DNA of 64,000 nucleotides. Source: Rhodanobacter sp. LX-99. GTDB taxonomy: Bacteria > Pseudomonadota > Gammaproteobacteria > Xanthomonadales > Rhodanobacteraceae. Under the pieces are notes generated by a model. That model ran no database searches. It saw nothing but the letters and a program-made list of their open reading frames with translations, and had not been told where the DNA came from. Location: the NCBI RefSeq assembly GCF_018599185.1, contig NZ_JAHFVL010000001.1, forward strand, positions 1,240,001-1,304,000, written 5' to 3'. This document shows positions 53,058-63,200 of this stretch, in pieces. Numbering within the stretch: the first letter of the stretch is position 1; every line of letters begins with the position of its first letter. Position numbers and translations under genes: made by a program.

Positions 53058-53833
53058 TGCGCGGCTTCCGTGCCGGCCAGCACCGGCAGTTGCCACTCGG
53101 CGCGCAGGCGCTCGTACTCGGCCTGCGGCAGCAGCACGAAGACCGGATGCTGTTGCGGTTTCAGCCAGGCCAGCAGCGATTCCATCAGCGCCGGCGTCAT
53201 CGCGGTGCAGCCGGCGGTGGCGTCGGTGGGCGACTTCCACAGGTGCGCGAAGATGCAGCTGCCGCCCTGCGGCGCCGCCTGCGCGTTGTGCTCGATCACG
53301 AAGCCGAGCCGGTAGCGCTGGTCGCCGTTCGCATGCAGGTCGCGCCGCATCGGCTCGCTGGACCCCTTCACCGCGTCGGCGCCGACCACATTGGCGTCGA
53401 CGATGCGGTTGTACTGCGCCGCGCCGCTGACATCCATGCAGTAATCGGTCGCAGTGAGCGCGCGGTACGGCAGGGCGGTGGCCGCGTGGGTGGCGTAGCC
53501 GAACGCCTCGCCGATGCGGAACACGCCGGCCGGGCTGCGGTTGTCGCCTTCGCGCTTGAGCGGCCCGTCGTGCTGCGGCGCGTTCAGGCCCAGACCCCAG
53601 CCGGCGCCGTTCTTGCCGATGGTCACCGGCGTGGCGGCGCGCACTTCATGCCAACCATCGCCGTCGCGCGCGAACGTGCGCAGGGTGCCATGGTCCGCGT
53701 TCCAGCCGGCGGTGGTGACCAGCACCAGCTGGCGGGCGTCGTGCCAGGGCGCGGCCGCCGTGCCGGCATGCGCGGCGCCGGCAAGCGTGATGGCAAACGT
53801 CAGCAGGGCAAGGGTGCGGCGGCGAACAGTCAT
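53054..53833 (-). CDS. L,D-transpeptidase (YkuD-type) family protein
   Basis: A 259-residue exported protein with a signal peptide (LALLTFAITLAGAAHAG). The catalytic region has His197 in GGSCIFAHLWKSP and Cys209 in DATAGCTAM, a variant of the HxnSxGCxR/N motif of the YkuD fold in which the residue after Gly-Cys is Thr. The enzyme probably crosslinks or cleaves peptidoglycan stem peptides. Its genes downstream (symporter) and upstream (RpiR regulator) lie in the same strand, with GTGA overlap on one side and 89 bases including a repeat on the other. Confidence 0.85.
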   Translation of the reverse strand: MTVRRRTLALLTFAITLAGAAHAGTAAAPWHDARQLVLVTTAGWNADHGTLRTFARDGDGWHEVRAATPVTIGKNGAGWGLGLNAPQHDGPLKREGDNRSPAGVFRIGEAFGYATHAATALPYRALTATDYCMDVSGAAQYNRIVDANVVGADAVKGSSEPMRRDLHANGDQRYRLGFVIEHNAQAAPQGGSCIFAHLWKSPTDATAGCTAMTPALMESLLAWLKPQQHPVFVLLPQAEYERLRAEWQLPVLAGTEAAQ

Positions 53834-53869
53834 CAGCTTTCCATCCAGTAGTTGAGCGTCACGCAACAA

Positions 53870-53918
53870 GTGTGGGAGTCCGCCAGGAGTGTTGCTCCTG
53901 CCTCGATTCCCGATTCCC
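53870..53918. repeat. REP-like element plus GGGAATCGG repeat
   Basis: TGTGGGAGTCCGCCAGGAGT and the AGGAG/CTCCT hairpin are followed by CGATTCCCGATTCCCGC, so two repeat types of this genome lie side by side between two genes of the operon. Confidence 0.55.
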
Positions 53919-53922
53919 GCAG

Positions 53923-54780
53923 TTACGGCTCCAGCATCAGCTGGATACGGTCGAGGTTGGCCAGCAGTTGCGCGTGGCGATCGTCGTGGCCTTCGCACAA
54001 TTGCACGAACACGCCGTCGAGCAGATGCTGCAGCGCCGACTGGTACAGCAGCGGCTGGACGTACGGCAGCTCGTCGTGCGCCGACACCACCAGGGAAAGG
54101 TCGGCCAGCGCGCGCAGCGGGTTCGCGGTGTGCCGCGTCACCGTGATCACCTGGCCGCGGCGCTCGCGGAAATAGCGGGCGATCTTGCACAGCGCCGGAT
54201 GGTTGCCGTGCTCGGAGAACACCAGCAGCACGTCGCCGGCGCTGGCCGCGGAGACGTTCGCGGTCATCCGTGCGGTGTCGAAGTTGTGCACGGTGAGGAT
54301 GCCCAGCAGCGACAGCTTCAGCGCAAAGCCGCGCGCGTGGATGTCGTCCTCGCCCAGCCCGATGATGAATACCTTGCCGGCGCGGCCGGCCTGCTCGATC
54401 GCGTCGGCCACGGCCTGCAGGGTTTCCGGCGGATTGATCAGCCGGGTCGCCTCTTCCGCCTCGGACTTGCGCCGCCACAGGTTGCCGGCGGACGAGCCGC
54501 CGCCTTCGCCGCCGCTCGCCGCCGCGACCTGCGGCGTGTCGCCGTTGTCGGCGCGCGCGATCGCCTCGCCGACCGAATACTTCAGGTCCGGATAGCCCTT
54601 GAAGCCCAGCTTCTGGGTGAACTTGACCACGCTGGACTGGCTGATCCCCAGCGCATTGGCCAGTTGCTGCGAGGAGTAGTCGCGCAGCAGCTGCGCGTTC
54701 TCCAGGATGAAGTCGGCGATGCGCCGCTCCACTGCCGACATCTGGTCGCGTTCCGAACGGATTTTGACCAGCGGCGACAT
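53923..54780 (-). CDS. MurR/RpiR family transcriptional regulator
   Basis: A 285-residue regulator. The N-terminal RpiR helix-turn-helix domain (MSAVERRIADFILENAQLLR, SSQQLANALGISQSSVVKFT) is followed by a SIS sugar-phosphate isomerase-like domain (about 130-250; GKVFIIGLGEDDIHARGFAL, SAGDVLLVFSEHGNHPALCK). The start overlaps the epimerase stop (TGATG). In E. coli the homologue MurR senses N-acetylmuramic acid 6-phosphate; here a similar wall-derived sugar phosphate is a plausible signal. It probably controls this operon. Confidence 0.92.
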   Translation of the reverse strand: MSPLVKIRSERDQMSAVERRIADFILENAQLLRDYSSQQLANALGISQSSVVKFTQKLGFKGYPDLKYSVGEAIARADNGDTPQVAAASGGEGGGSSAGNLWRRKSEAEEATRLINPPETLQAVADAIEQAGRAGKVFIIGLGEDDIHARGFALKLSLLGILTVHNFDTARMTANVSAASAGDVLLVFSEHGNHPALCKIARYFRERRGQVITVTRHTANPLRALADLSLVVSAHDELPYVQPLLYQSALQHLLDGVFVQLCEGHDDRHAQLLANLDRIQLMLEP

Positions 54781-55877
54781 CAGGCTTCGATCCTCTCCAA
54801 TCCGCGGATCTCGCGGATGCCCAGTCCGGGGGCGTCCGTCACCGAGATTTCCGACTCGTTGAAGATTACCCCACCGTCGACCGGATTGAACTGGCACAGC
54901 GACGGGCCGTCCAGGTCGATCTTGGTGATCACGTTGGACTTCGCCACCGCCACGTGCACCGCCGCGGCCACGCTGATGCTGGTTTCCAGCATGCAGCCGA
55001 TCATGCACTCGATGCCGTGCATGCCGGCGATGTCGGCGATACGGATCGCGTTGGAGATGCCGCCGGTCTTCATCAGCTTGATGTTGATGATGTCGGCGGC
55101 GCGCAGGCGGATCAGCTCGATCACCTCCATCGGGCCGAACACGCTCTCGTCGGCCATGACCGGCGTGTGCACGCGCTCGGTGACGTAGCGCATGCCGGCC
55201 AGGTCGCGCGCCTTCACCGGCTGCTCGATCAGCTCCAGCTTGATGCCGGCGTCCTCCAGCGTCTGCAGCGCGTACACCGCCTGCTTGGCGGTCCAGCCCT
55301 GGTTCGCGTCCAGCCGCAGCAGCGCGCGCCCCTCCACCGCCGCGTAGATCGCCTTGACCCGCTCGATGTCGACGCCGATGTCCTTGCCCACCTTGATCTT
55401 CAGCGACTCGAAGCCGCGTTCCACCGCGGAGACCGAATCGGCCACCATCTTGTCGATGTAGTCGACGCTGATGGTGATGTCGGTGGTGATCACCGGGTCG
55501 CCGCCGCCGAGCAGCTTGTACAGCGGCGCGTTGTAGAGCTGGCCCCACAGGTCGTACACCGCGATCTCCACCGCCGCCTTGGCGCTGGTGTTCTTCTCCA
55601 TCGAGGACTGGATCAGCTGGGTGAGGTGGTTGAGGCTGGCGATGTCCTGGCCGATCAGCCTTGGGGAGATGTAGTGGCGGATCGCGTCGATGATCGAGCC
55701 GTGGGTATCGCCGGTGATCACCGCGGTGGCCGGCGCCTCGCCGTAACCGACCTGGCCCGAGTCGGTATGCACCATCACCACGATGTCCTCCACCGTGTTG
55801 ACCGTGCGCAGCGCCGTCTTGAACGGGGTCTTCAGCGGCACCCGCAGCATGCCGAACTGGATATCGGTGATTTTCAT
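54780..55877 (-). CDS. L-Ala-D/L-Glu (dipeptide) epimerase, enolase superfamily
   Basis: A 365-residue enolase-superfamily enzyme that likely epimerises L-Ala-D-Glu from peptidoglycan to L-Ala-L-Glu. Conserved parts are IKVGKDIG with the catalytic Lys of the KxK motif, LLRLDANQGWT and ELIEQPVKARDL for metal binding (Asp, Glu), ADESVF, and INIKLMKTGGISNA with the second Lys. The ATG at 55877 has AAGG upstream. It sits between the NlpC/P60 peptidase and the RpiR regulator, a context that supports wall-peptide salvage. Dipeptide specificity is inferred. Confidence 0.88.
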   Translation of the reverse strand: MKITDIQFGMLRVPLKTPFKTALRTVNTVEDIVVMVHTDSGQVGYGEAPATAVITGDTHGSIIDAIRHYISPRLIGQDIASLNHLTQLIQSSMEKNTSAKAAVEIAVYDLWGQLYNAPLYKLLGGGDPVITTDITISVDYIDKMVADSVSAVERGFESLKIKVGKDIGVDIERVKAIYAAVEGRALLRLDANQGWTAKQAVYALQTLEDAGIKLELIEQPVKARDLAGMRYVTERVHTPVMADESVFGPMEVIELIRLRAADIINIKLMKTGGISNAIRIADIAGMHGIECMIGCMLETSISVAAAVHVAVAKSNVITKIDLDGPSLCQFNPVDGGVIFNESEISVTDAPGLGIREIRGLERIEA

Positions 55878-55928
55878 GGGCAAGCCTTCATGGAATCTGT
55901 GTCCTTTTTCTTCTTGGTGCAGGCGCGC

Positions 55929-57332
55929 TCAGTGGCGGATGCGCACGATGCTGGTCATGCGGTCGACAAAGGTCTGCTTGTCGTTGAACAGCATCGGCAG
56001 CAGCGGGGTCACCGAGACCGCGTTGAGCTTGACGTGCGCCTTGCTGCCGTCCGCCTTGCGGTAACTCATGCCGCCCACGTCGTGGATCACGTAGGGCTGG
56101 CCGTACAGCTGGCCGATCACCATCATCACGTGGCCGGGGATGTAGACCAGGTCGCCCACCTGCAGCGCGTGCACCGCCTTGATGCGTTCTTCGCGGCTGT
56201 CCTTCGCGGTGAACGCGCGGTGTTCCAGCGCCGGGCTGATCGCCTGCTTGCTTGTATTGCGCGGCATCTGCACGCCCATGCTGCGGTACACGTCGGAGAC
56301 GAAGCCGCTGCAGTCGCGGCCGTCGTAGGCGTGGCCCCAGCCGTAGCGCTCGCCGAGGAACTTGAACGCCTGGCGGACGATGTTGGCGCGGGTCAGCGGC
56401 AGGTAGTCGGCGGCGGTGTCGGTGTTCTTCTGCAGCAGCGCCGGGCTGAATCCCAGCGAGCCGTCGGCCTTGCGCAGCGGCAGCTCGATCACGTGCGCGG
56501 CGTACGGCGTCTGGCCGTTGACCGGCTGATCCGGCGGCAGGTTCGTCAGCACCGGCACGCGCGTACCCATGTCCAGCTGCAGCTGCGATACCGCCGGCTG
56601 CTCGCGGGTGAACACGGTGCGCTCGACCGCGCCGGTGATCACCCGGTACGGCGCCTTGTCGGCGTAGCCGAACACTTCGGCCGCGCTGCCTTCGGCCACG
56701 TTCTCTTTCTCGGTCCAGGCGGCGTAGCGCGGACTGACCACGAACAGCCACTTGCCGTCGGCGCTGGCGTGCACGATCGCCACCGGCGTGCCGGGAAACT
56801 CGGCGGTTTCCTGGAAGCGGTCGATGTCGGTGTCGCCCTTCGTGCTGAACACGCGCAGCGTGGTGGGGAACGTGCGCAGCGCGGCGCGGCGCACCACCAG
56901 GCCGTAGCGCGTCTTCTGCTGCGCGGGAATCGCATCGAGCGCGAGGTTGCCGACCACGGCGTCCAGCGTGGCGGCCGGCACCGGCTGGCCGTCGACGTCG
57001 AACAGCGGGCGGTCCGGCCGCTCGGACAGCGCCTCGATCCAGCCGGCGACCTGCTCGCGGCTCAAGGTTTTCGGCAAGGCGCGCAGATCGTGCATCGACG
57101 GATCGATCTGCAGCAACTTCGCGTTCTGCGCCTCGATCGCGGCGCGATCGAGGATCACCCGGTCGGGCTCGGCCTGCCGGCCGATCCAGAACGCGGGCGT
57201 GAGCTGCGCCTCGCCGACGCCGAGCACGCCGGACGGCGGCACGGTCAACGCATCGTTCGCCTCGTGCGCCTGCAGCGGGGCGCCGGCGAAGGCGAGCGCA
57301 AGCGCGGTGGCGGCAAGCAGGGGAAATCGCAT
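55929..57332 (-). CDS. NlpC/P60 family peptidase with SH3-like domains
   Basis: A 467-residue exported cysteine peptidase. After a signal peptide (MRFPLLAATALALAFAGAPL) there is an extended N-terminal part with SH3-like segments (about 140-290). The NlpC/P60 domain (about 315-420) has the catalytic Cys341 in DGRDCSGFVSDVYR, His401 in PGHVMMVIG and His417 in YVIHDVGG. Such enzymes cut the gamma-D-Glu-diaminopimelate bond, producing the dipeptide for the epimerase next door. A start at 57359 overlaps the DUF819 stop (TGATG), adding nine residues; the ATG at 57332 gives the better signal peptide. Confidence 0.92.
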   Translation of the reverse strand: MRFPLLAATALALAFAGAPLQAHEANDALTVPPSGVLGVGEAQLTPAFWIGRQAEPDRVILDRAAIEAQNAKLLQIDPSMHDLRALPKTLSREQVAGWIEALSERPDRPLFDVDGQPVPAATLDAVVGNLALDAIPAQQKTRYGLVVRRAALRTFPTTLRVFSTKGDTDIDRFQETAEFPGTPVAIVHASADGKWLFVVSPRYAAWTEKENVAEGSAAEVFGYADKAPYRVITGAVERTVFTREQPAVSQLQLDMGTRVPVLTNLPPDQPVNGQTPYAAHVIELPLRKADGSLGFSPALLQKNTDTAADYLPLTRANIVRQAFKFLGERYGWGHAYDGRDCSGFVSDVYRSMGVQMPRNTSKQAISPALEHRAFTAKDSREERIKAVHALQVGDLVYIPGHVMMVIGQLYGQPYVIHDVGGMSYRKADGSKAHVKLNAVSVTPLLPMLFNDKQTFVDRMTSIVRIRH

Positions 57333-57358
57333 CGTCTTGGTCCTATGTTGAAACCGCA

Positions 57359-58516
57359 TCACCCACCCGCCAGCGTGGACAGGATCGTCGCCACCAGCAG
57401 GCCGAAGCCGGTGCCCAGGATGTAGCCGAGCAGGGCCAGCAGGATACCCACCGGCACCAGCGCGGCCGAATAGCTGGCCGCCAGGATCGGCGTGGCCGCC
57501 ACGCCGCCAATATGCGCCAGCGAGGAGATCCCGCACAGGTACAGGTCGAAGCGGAACAGCTTGGCGAAGCCGACCAGCAGCACCGCGTGGATCGCGATGA
57601 TGGTGAGGCCGCACAGCAGATACAGCGGCGCCGCGGCGATGCCCTGGAAGTTGCTCTGCGAGGCGAGCACCGCCACCACGCTGATCAGCATCGCGCTGGA
57701 GATCGTGCCGGCGCCGGGGAACTCCGCCAGCGGCGTGTGCGCCACCACCAGGCCCAAGCCGGTGGCCAGCAGGATCGTCCAGGTGGTCGCGCTGATCATG
57801 CCGGACACCGGCAGCCAGCCGGCCAGCCAGCCCGACAGCGCCGCCACCGCCAGCGCCATGCCCAGCCACAGCAGCACGCTGTCGTAGGTGGTCGGCGCCT
57901 TGGCCTTCACCGGCGCCAGCGGGATGTCGCCGCTGGATTTCGCCCGGGTCCAGCGGTTGAACGCCGGCGCCAGCCGCGCCACCGAGAACAGCACCACCAC
58001 CCACATCGAGTAACCCAGCGCATCGGTCAGCAGCGACATCGCCAGGTAGGTGTCGGACATGCCGATCGCCTGCTTCACCGCGATCATGTTCGCGGTGCCG
58101 CCGACCCAGCTGCCGGAGAGCGCGGCCAGCGGCTGCCAGTCGTTGCCGGGCAGCCAGTGGCGATAGATCAGGTAGGTGCCGATGAAGGCCGCGAACAGGC
58201 TCAGCGAGGTGCAGGCGAACACGCCGAGAACCCGCGGGCCGAGCCGCCAGATCGCGCGCAGGTCGCAGTTGATCATCAGCAGGAACAGCAGCGCCGGCAC
58301 CATGTGCGAGACCAGCATCGACTGCGCCGCCTTGATCTCCGCGTTGACCTGCCACAGCCCGGAAACCGCCAGCGCGGTGACCAGCAGGTAAGTCAGCACG
58401 ATCGGCGGCAGCACCGAAAACACCTTCCAGCCGAAGCGGCGCTCCATTGCCGGAAACAAACCGGCGACCAGCAACATCAGCGCCAGGTAGGGCCAGACCG
58501 TATGGATCACATGCAT
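57359..58516 (-). CDS. DUF819 family membrane transporter
   Basis: A 385-residue membrane protein of the DUF819 (YjcL-like) family, with about ten helices. Typical segments are LLVSHMVPALLFLLMINCDL-like (about 68-85) and SGSWVGGTANMIAVKQAIG near 130. Its biochemical role is not known. As first gene of a wall-peptide operon it is a good candidate for peptide or amino acid uptake. The stop overlaps the next gene's first possible start. Confidence 0.88.
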   Translation of the reverse strand: MHVIHTVWPYLALMLLVAGLFPAMERRFGWKVFSVLPPIVLTYLLVTALAVSGLWQVNAEIKAAQSMLVSHMVPALLFLLMINCDLRAIWRLGPRVLGVFACTSLSLFAAFIGTYLIYRHWLPGNDWQPLAALSGSWVGGTANMIAVKQAIGMSDTYLAMSLLTDALGYSMWVVVLFSVARLAPAFNRWTRAKSSGDIPLAPVKAKAPTTYDSVLLWLGMALAVAALSGWLAGWLPVSGMISATTWTILLATGLGLVVAHTPLAEFPGAGTISSAMLISVVAVLASQSNFQGIAAAPLYLLCGLTIIAIHAVLLVGFAKLFRFDLYLCGISSLAHIGGVAATPILAASYSAALVPVGILLALLGYILGTGFGLLVATILSTLAGG

Positions 58517-58590
58517 CCCCTCGTGGATCGTTCGCGGGCATTCGCAGGCTGGCTGGTTTCCAGCATCAAGGAATAGCTGATTCTTATCGA

Positions 58591-58602
58591 CTTCGATTGA
58601 AG
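58591..58602. promoter_or_regulatory. Candidate operator of the peptide-salvage operon
   Basis: CTTC, GATT and GAAG form a short perfect palindrome in the AT-rich promoter region 75 bases before the DUF819 start. A MurR/RpiR-type operator there is possible. No other clear signal was found in 58517-58676. Confidence 0.3.
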
Positions 58603-58676
58603 CATAAATTATTGACCGGCATTTGCAAGCGTGTTACACAGCGGTTTCAGGGGATTCGTTGCGGGGACGTTTGTCG

Positions 58677-60203
58677 ATGGATACGTTGCTACCTGTCGCA
58701 CCCAAAGTACGCCGCCATGCACGTGGCTTGCGCGTCGTCGCGTCCCTGCTCGCCCTGCTGCTCGCCGCACCGCTCGCGTTCGCCGGCAACGGCGCCGACG
58801 GCAAGGCGGTCGCCCCCATCATCGCCCAGATCGACGCCGGCCACTTCAAGGCGGCCGACGCGGCGATCACCGGCGCCCTGGCGCAGCCCGGCCTGTCCGC
58901 CGACACGCGCAACGCGCTCGCGTTCCAGCGCGAACGCATGCGCCGCATCCTGCTCGACTTCACCCTGAGCGCCGACGAGGTCAAGGCGCGCGTGCGCAAG
59001 CAGATTCCCGACCTCGGCGACGCCGAGTTCGCGAAGTGGAACGCGGCCGGCCTGTTCGAGCACCAGGTCATCGACGGCAGGACGCTGTACTTCAAGCGTT
59101 CGCCCGGCAACCTGTTCCGGCTCAGCCCCGAAGCGGTCGCGCGGCGCGCCGTGCAGACGCCGATCGGCGACGGCCCGATGGAAGCGCTGAACGACCACCA
59201 GCGCGCGATCTACAAGACCGCACTGGCCGAACACCGCAGCAGCGTGCTGCCGCGCCGCCTGCGCATGACGCAGACGCTGACCGTGGACGCCGACGCCGTG
59301 CCCGCCGGCGAGACCGTGCGTGCGTGGATTCCATACCCGCGCGCGGTGCCGGGCCAGCAGGAAGACATCCGCTACGTCGCCAGCGTGCCGGCGCAACACC
59401 GAATCGCGCCCGAGTCGGCCATGCAGCGCACGGTGTACCTGGAAAAACCCGCGGTGGCCGGCCAGAAGACGGTGTTCTCGGTCACCTACGAGCTGACCCT
59501 GTCCGCGCAGTACCACGCGATCGACCCGGACCGGGTGCAGGCGGAAACCATCACGCCGGAACTGGCCCCGTTCGTGGCCGAGCGCGCGCCGCACATCGTG
59601 TTCACCGACGCGATGCGCAAGTTCTCGCACGACGCGGTCGGCGACGAGAAAAATCCCTACCGCATCGCGCAGAAGCTGTTCGCCGCAGTCGACAAGATTC
59701 CGTGGGCCGGCGCGCGCGAGTACTCGACGATCTCCAACATCAGCGACTACGCGCTGCACGCCGGCCACGCCGACTGCGGCCAGCAGACCCTGCTGCTGAT
59801 GACCCTGCTGCGCCTCAACGGCATCCCCACGCGCTGGCAGTCGGGCATGGTGTATTCCGACGACGGCAGCGGCTACAGCAACATCCACGACTGGGGCTAT
59901 CTCTACCTGGCGCCGTACGGCTGGGTGCCGATGGACGTCACCACCGGCCGCCTGCAGCCCGGCCCGGGCGACGACAAGTCGCTGGAATGGTTCTACCTGG
60001 GCGGGCTCGACAACTACCGCATCGCCTTCAACGACGACTACGGCCGCCGCTTCCAGCCGTCCAAGCGGCACTTCCGCTCCGACGACGTGGACTCGCAACG
60101 CGGCGAGGCCGAGTGGCGCGGCGGCAACATCTATTTCGACCAATTGGGTTACGACTTCGACTGGCAGGTCCTGCCAGCGACGCACGGACGCAGCGGCAAA
60201 TAA
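58677..60203 (+). CDS. Exported transglutaminase-like protein
   Basis: A 508-residue exported protein with a signal peptide (RVVASLLALLLAAPLAFAGN). The transglutaminase-like core (about 310-425) keeps the Cys367-His404-Asp420 triad in GHADCGQQTLL, NIHDWGYLYLA and WVPMDVTTGRL. The N-terminal region (about 40-290) is unlike known domains I can name and includes a beta-rich part (TLTVDADAVPAGETVRAWIP). Such proteins are usually peptidases or crosslinking enzymes of unknown substrate. It is divergent from the peptide-salvage operon, so a wall peptide substrate is possible. Confidence 0.87.
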   Translation: MDTLLPVAPKVRRHARGLRVVASLLALLLAAPLAFAGNGADGKAVAPIIAQIDAGHFKAADAAITGALAQPGLSADTRNALAFQRERMRRILLDFTLSADEVKARVRKQIPDLGDAEFAKWNAAGLFEHQVIDGRTLYFKRSPGNLFRLSPEAVARRAVQTPIGDGPMEALNDHQRAIYKTALAEHRSSVLPRRLRMTQTLTVDADAVPAGETVRAWIPYPRAVPGQQEDIRYVASVPAQHRIAPESAMQRTVYLEKPAVAGQKTVFSVTYELTLSAQYHAIDPDRVQAETITPELAPFVAERAPHIVFTDAMRKFSHDAVGDEKNPYRIAQKLFAAVDKIPWAGAREYSTISNISDYALHAGHADCGQQTLLLMTLLRLNGIPTRWQSGMVYSDDGSGYSNIHDWGYLYLAPYGWVPMDVTTGRLQPGPGDDKSLEWFYLGGLDNYRIAFNDDYGRRFQPSKRHFRSDDVDSQRGEAEWRGGNIYFDQLGYDFDWQVLPATHGRSGK

Positions 60204-60259
60204 CTACTGGCAGCTTTTCATAAACATGGCATCGACGGCGTCGATGGGGAGATGGGGAA

Positions 60260-63200
60260 ATGAGCAACACCCGGACATTGCGCAGGACCGTACTTGGCAC
60301 GGCGCTCGGACTGGCGCTTGCCGCCTTCGGCGGACCACAGGCATACGCGGCCAACAACGACGGCTCGGTGGCCGGCCACACCCAGGCTGGCGCCACCGTG
60401 GTCGTGACCAATCCGGCCACCGGCCTGACCCGCACGATCACGGCCGACAACAACGGCAACTACCGCTTCCCGTTCCTGCCGGTGGGCCAATACACCATCA
60501 GCGCAAGCAGCAGCGGCCAGCAGGTGGGCCCGACGCGTAGCGTCACGGTGGCGCTGGGCACCACCACCACGGTGGACCTGGGGGCGGAGGGCGCGACCAG
60601 CCTGGCCACGATCAACGTTACCGGCTCGGTGCTGCCGGTGATCGACGTGAGCTCCACCGAATCGGCCACCATCGTCTCGCGCGCCGACCTGGTGCGCCTG
60701 CCGGTCGACCAGAACGTCACCTCGGTGGCGCTGCTCGCGCCGGGCGTGGTCAAGGGCAATGCCGGCTTCGGCGGCATTTCCTTCGGCGGTTCGTCGATCG
60801 CCGAGAACGCGTTCTACGTCAACGGCCTCAACGTCACCGACTTCTACAACCGCAACGGCTTCTCCGAGGCGCCGTTCGCGTTCTACGACCAGTTCCAGGT
60901 CAAGACCGGCGGCTACTCGGTCGAGTTCGGCCGCACCACCGGCGGCGTGGTCAACGCCGTGGCGCGCTCGGGCACGAACGAATTCAAGGGCGGCATGGAG
61001 ATCACCCTGGAGCCGGGCAACTGGCACTCACGTGCCGACGACCACTACGACGCCGACGGCAAACGCTACCTCACGGCCAGCCGCGACCAGGACTCGCTGG
61101 TGAAAACGAACGTCTGGGCGTCCGGCCCGATCGTCAAGGACAAGCTGTTCATCTTCGCCATGTACGAAGCCCGTGGCAGCAGCCCGCGCAACACCAACAA
61201 CGCCGGTAACTCGCTGACCTCCAACAACTCGGATACCGGCTTCTGGGGCACCACGATCGACTGGAACATCACCGACAGCAACGCGCTGCAGCTGATGGCG
61301 TTCTCCGACAAGAACAAGAACACCGGCGACGTCTACAGCTACGACTACGACACCAACACCATCGGCACCAAGACCAACAAGGTGTTCAGCGATACCGGCG
61401 GCAAGAACTGGGCGCTGACCTGGACCAGCTACCTCACCAACGACCTGTCGATGAAGCTGATGTACGGCCGCAACGAGCGCGAGGCCTTCACCCGCTCGCA
61501 GCTGGACATCGACTGCAACTACGTCTCGGCAAACAACGCGTTCATGCAGATCCACGACCCGGGCGTGCAGCTGGGCTGCACCAGCAGCTCGACCGTGTAC
61601 GAACGCAACGACACCCGCAAGCAGGCGCGCGCCGACTTCGAATGGACGCTGGGCGACCACCTGCTGCGTTTCGGCTACGACCACGAGAACGATACCTCCG
61701 ACTACAACCGCCACTACGCCGGGCCGGGCGCGTACTACTACAACCTGTATGCCGCCAGCGCCGGCTCCACCATCTCCAACGGCGGCGTGGTGCCGGCGGG
61801 CTACGACGCGTACGTGCGCGCGCGCCGCTACGAGATCTCCGGCACGTTCACGACCAAGAACGCCGCCTATTACATCGAGGACAATTGGCAAGTCACGCCG
61901 AACCTCGTGCTCAACGCCGGCGTGCGCAACGACAGCTTTGACAACCAGGATGCCGCAGGCCGCAGCTATATCAAGATGAGCAGGCAGATCGCGCCGCGAC
62001 TAGGCTTCTCCTGGGACATGAAGGGCGACGGCAGCACCAAGGTGTTCGGCAATCTCGGCCGCTACTACCTGCCGGTGGCCAACGTGATCAACATCAAGCA
62101 GGCCGGCGGCCTGCTCGACGAGCGCACCTACTACGCGTTCGACGGCTGGGACTACCAGACCCTCAACGGCGTCGAGTACGCCATCCCGAAGCTCGGGCCG
62201 CAGATCGGCGCGGTCGACGACTCGCAAGGTGACGGCACCGTGGGCGACCTGCGCTCCGAGGTCGACAAGAACATGGATCCGGTCTACCAGGACGAGGCGA
62301 TTCTCGGCTTCCAGCAGCTGATCACTTCGCAGTGGTCGTGGGGCGCCAGCGCCACCTACCGGCGCCTGCACAATGCTATCGACGACATGGAGATCAGCGC
62401 CACCTCGCAGTGCGGCGAGAACGGCTACATCGGCTGGGTGATGGCCAACCCGGGCAAGAAGGTCACCGTGTGGGGCGACACCAATTGCGACGGTACCGCC
62501 GATGGCTACCTCACTGTAGATACTTCGAAGGAAGGCTGGGCGATGTACGACTCCGACGGCAACTACCTGGGCCAACGCGGCTGGGTGAAGCCGAAACGCA
62601 CCTATGCCGCCGTCGAGCTGCAGCTGAACCGCGCGTGGGACGAGAAGTGGTCGATGAACGCCTCGTACACAATGTCGTGGAACCGCGGCAACGCGGAAGG
62701 TCCGGTCAATTCCGACACCAATTTCGACGACACCGGCCGCACCGAGAACTTCGACGATCCGTTCGTGAACCTGGGCGGCAATGGCTACCTGCCGAACGAC
62801 CGCCGCCACCAGTTCAAGCTGCGCGGCACCTATGCGCTCACCCCGCACTGGCAATTCGGCGCCGATGTGAATGCGGCTTCCGGCGGACCGATCACCGGCT
62901 TCGGCGTGGGCAATCCATTCGAAGGCAACGAGCCCTATCACAGCTATTACATCTGCGTGCAGAACTGCAATGCGCCGGCGTTCCAGGATCGCGTCTACGA
63001 GCGCTCGCCGCGCGGCAAGTACGGCCGCCTGCCGTGGACCTTCACGCTTAATACCGGCATCAGCTACATCCGGCCGTTCAACGGCGGCGAGTTCCGGGTC
63101 AAGCTGGCGGTCTACAACCTGCTCAACCAGAAGCGCACCACCCGAGTGGACCAGGACCTGCAGACCGACATCGGCGACGTGATTGACGACCAAGGAAACG

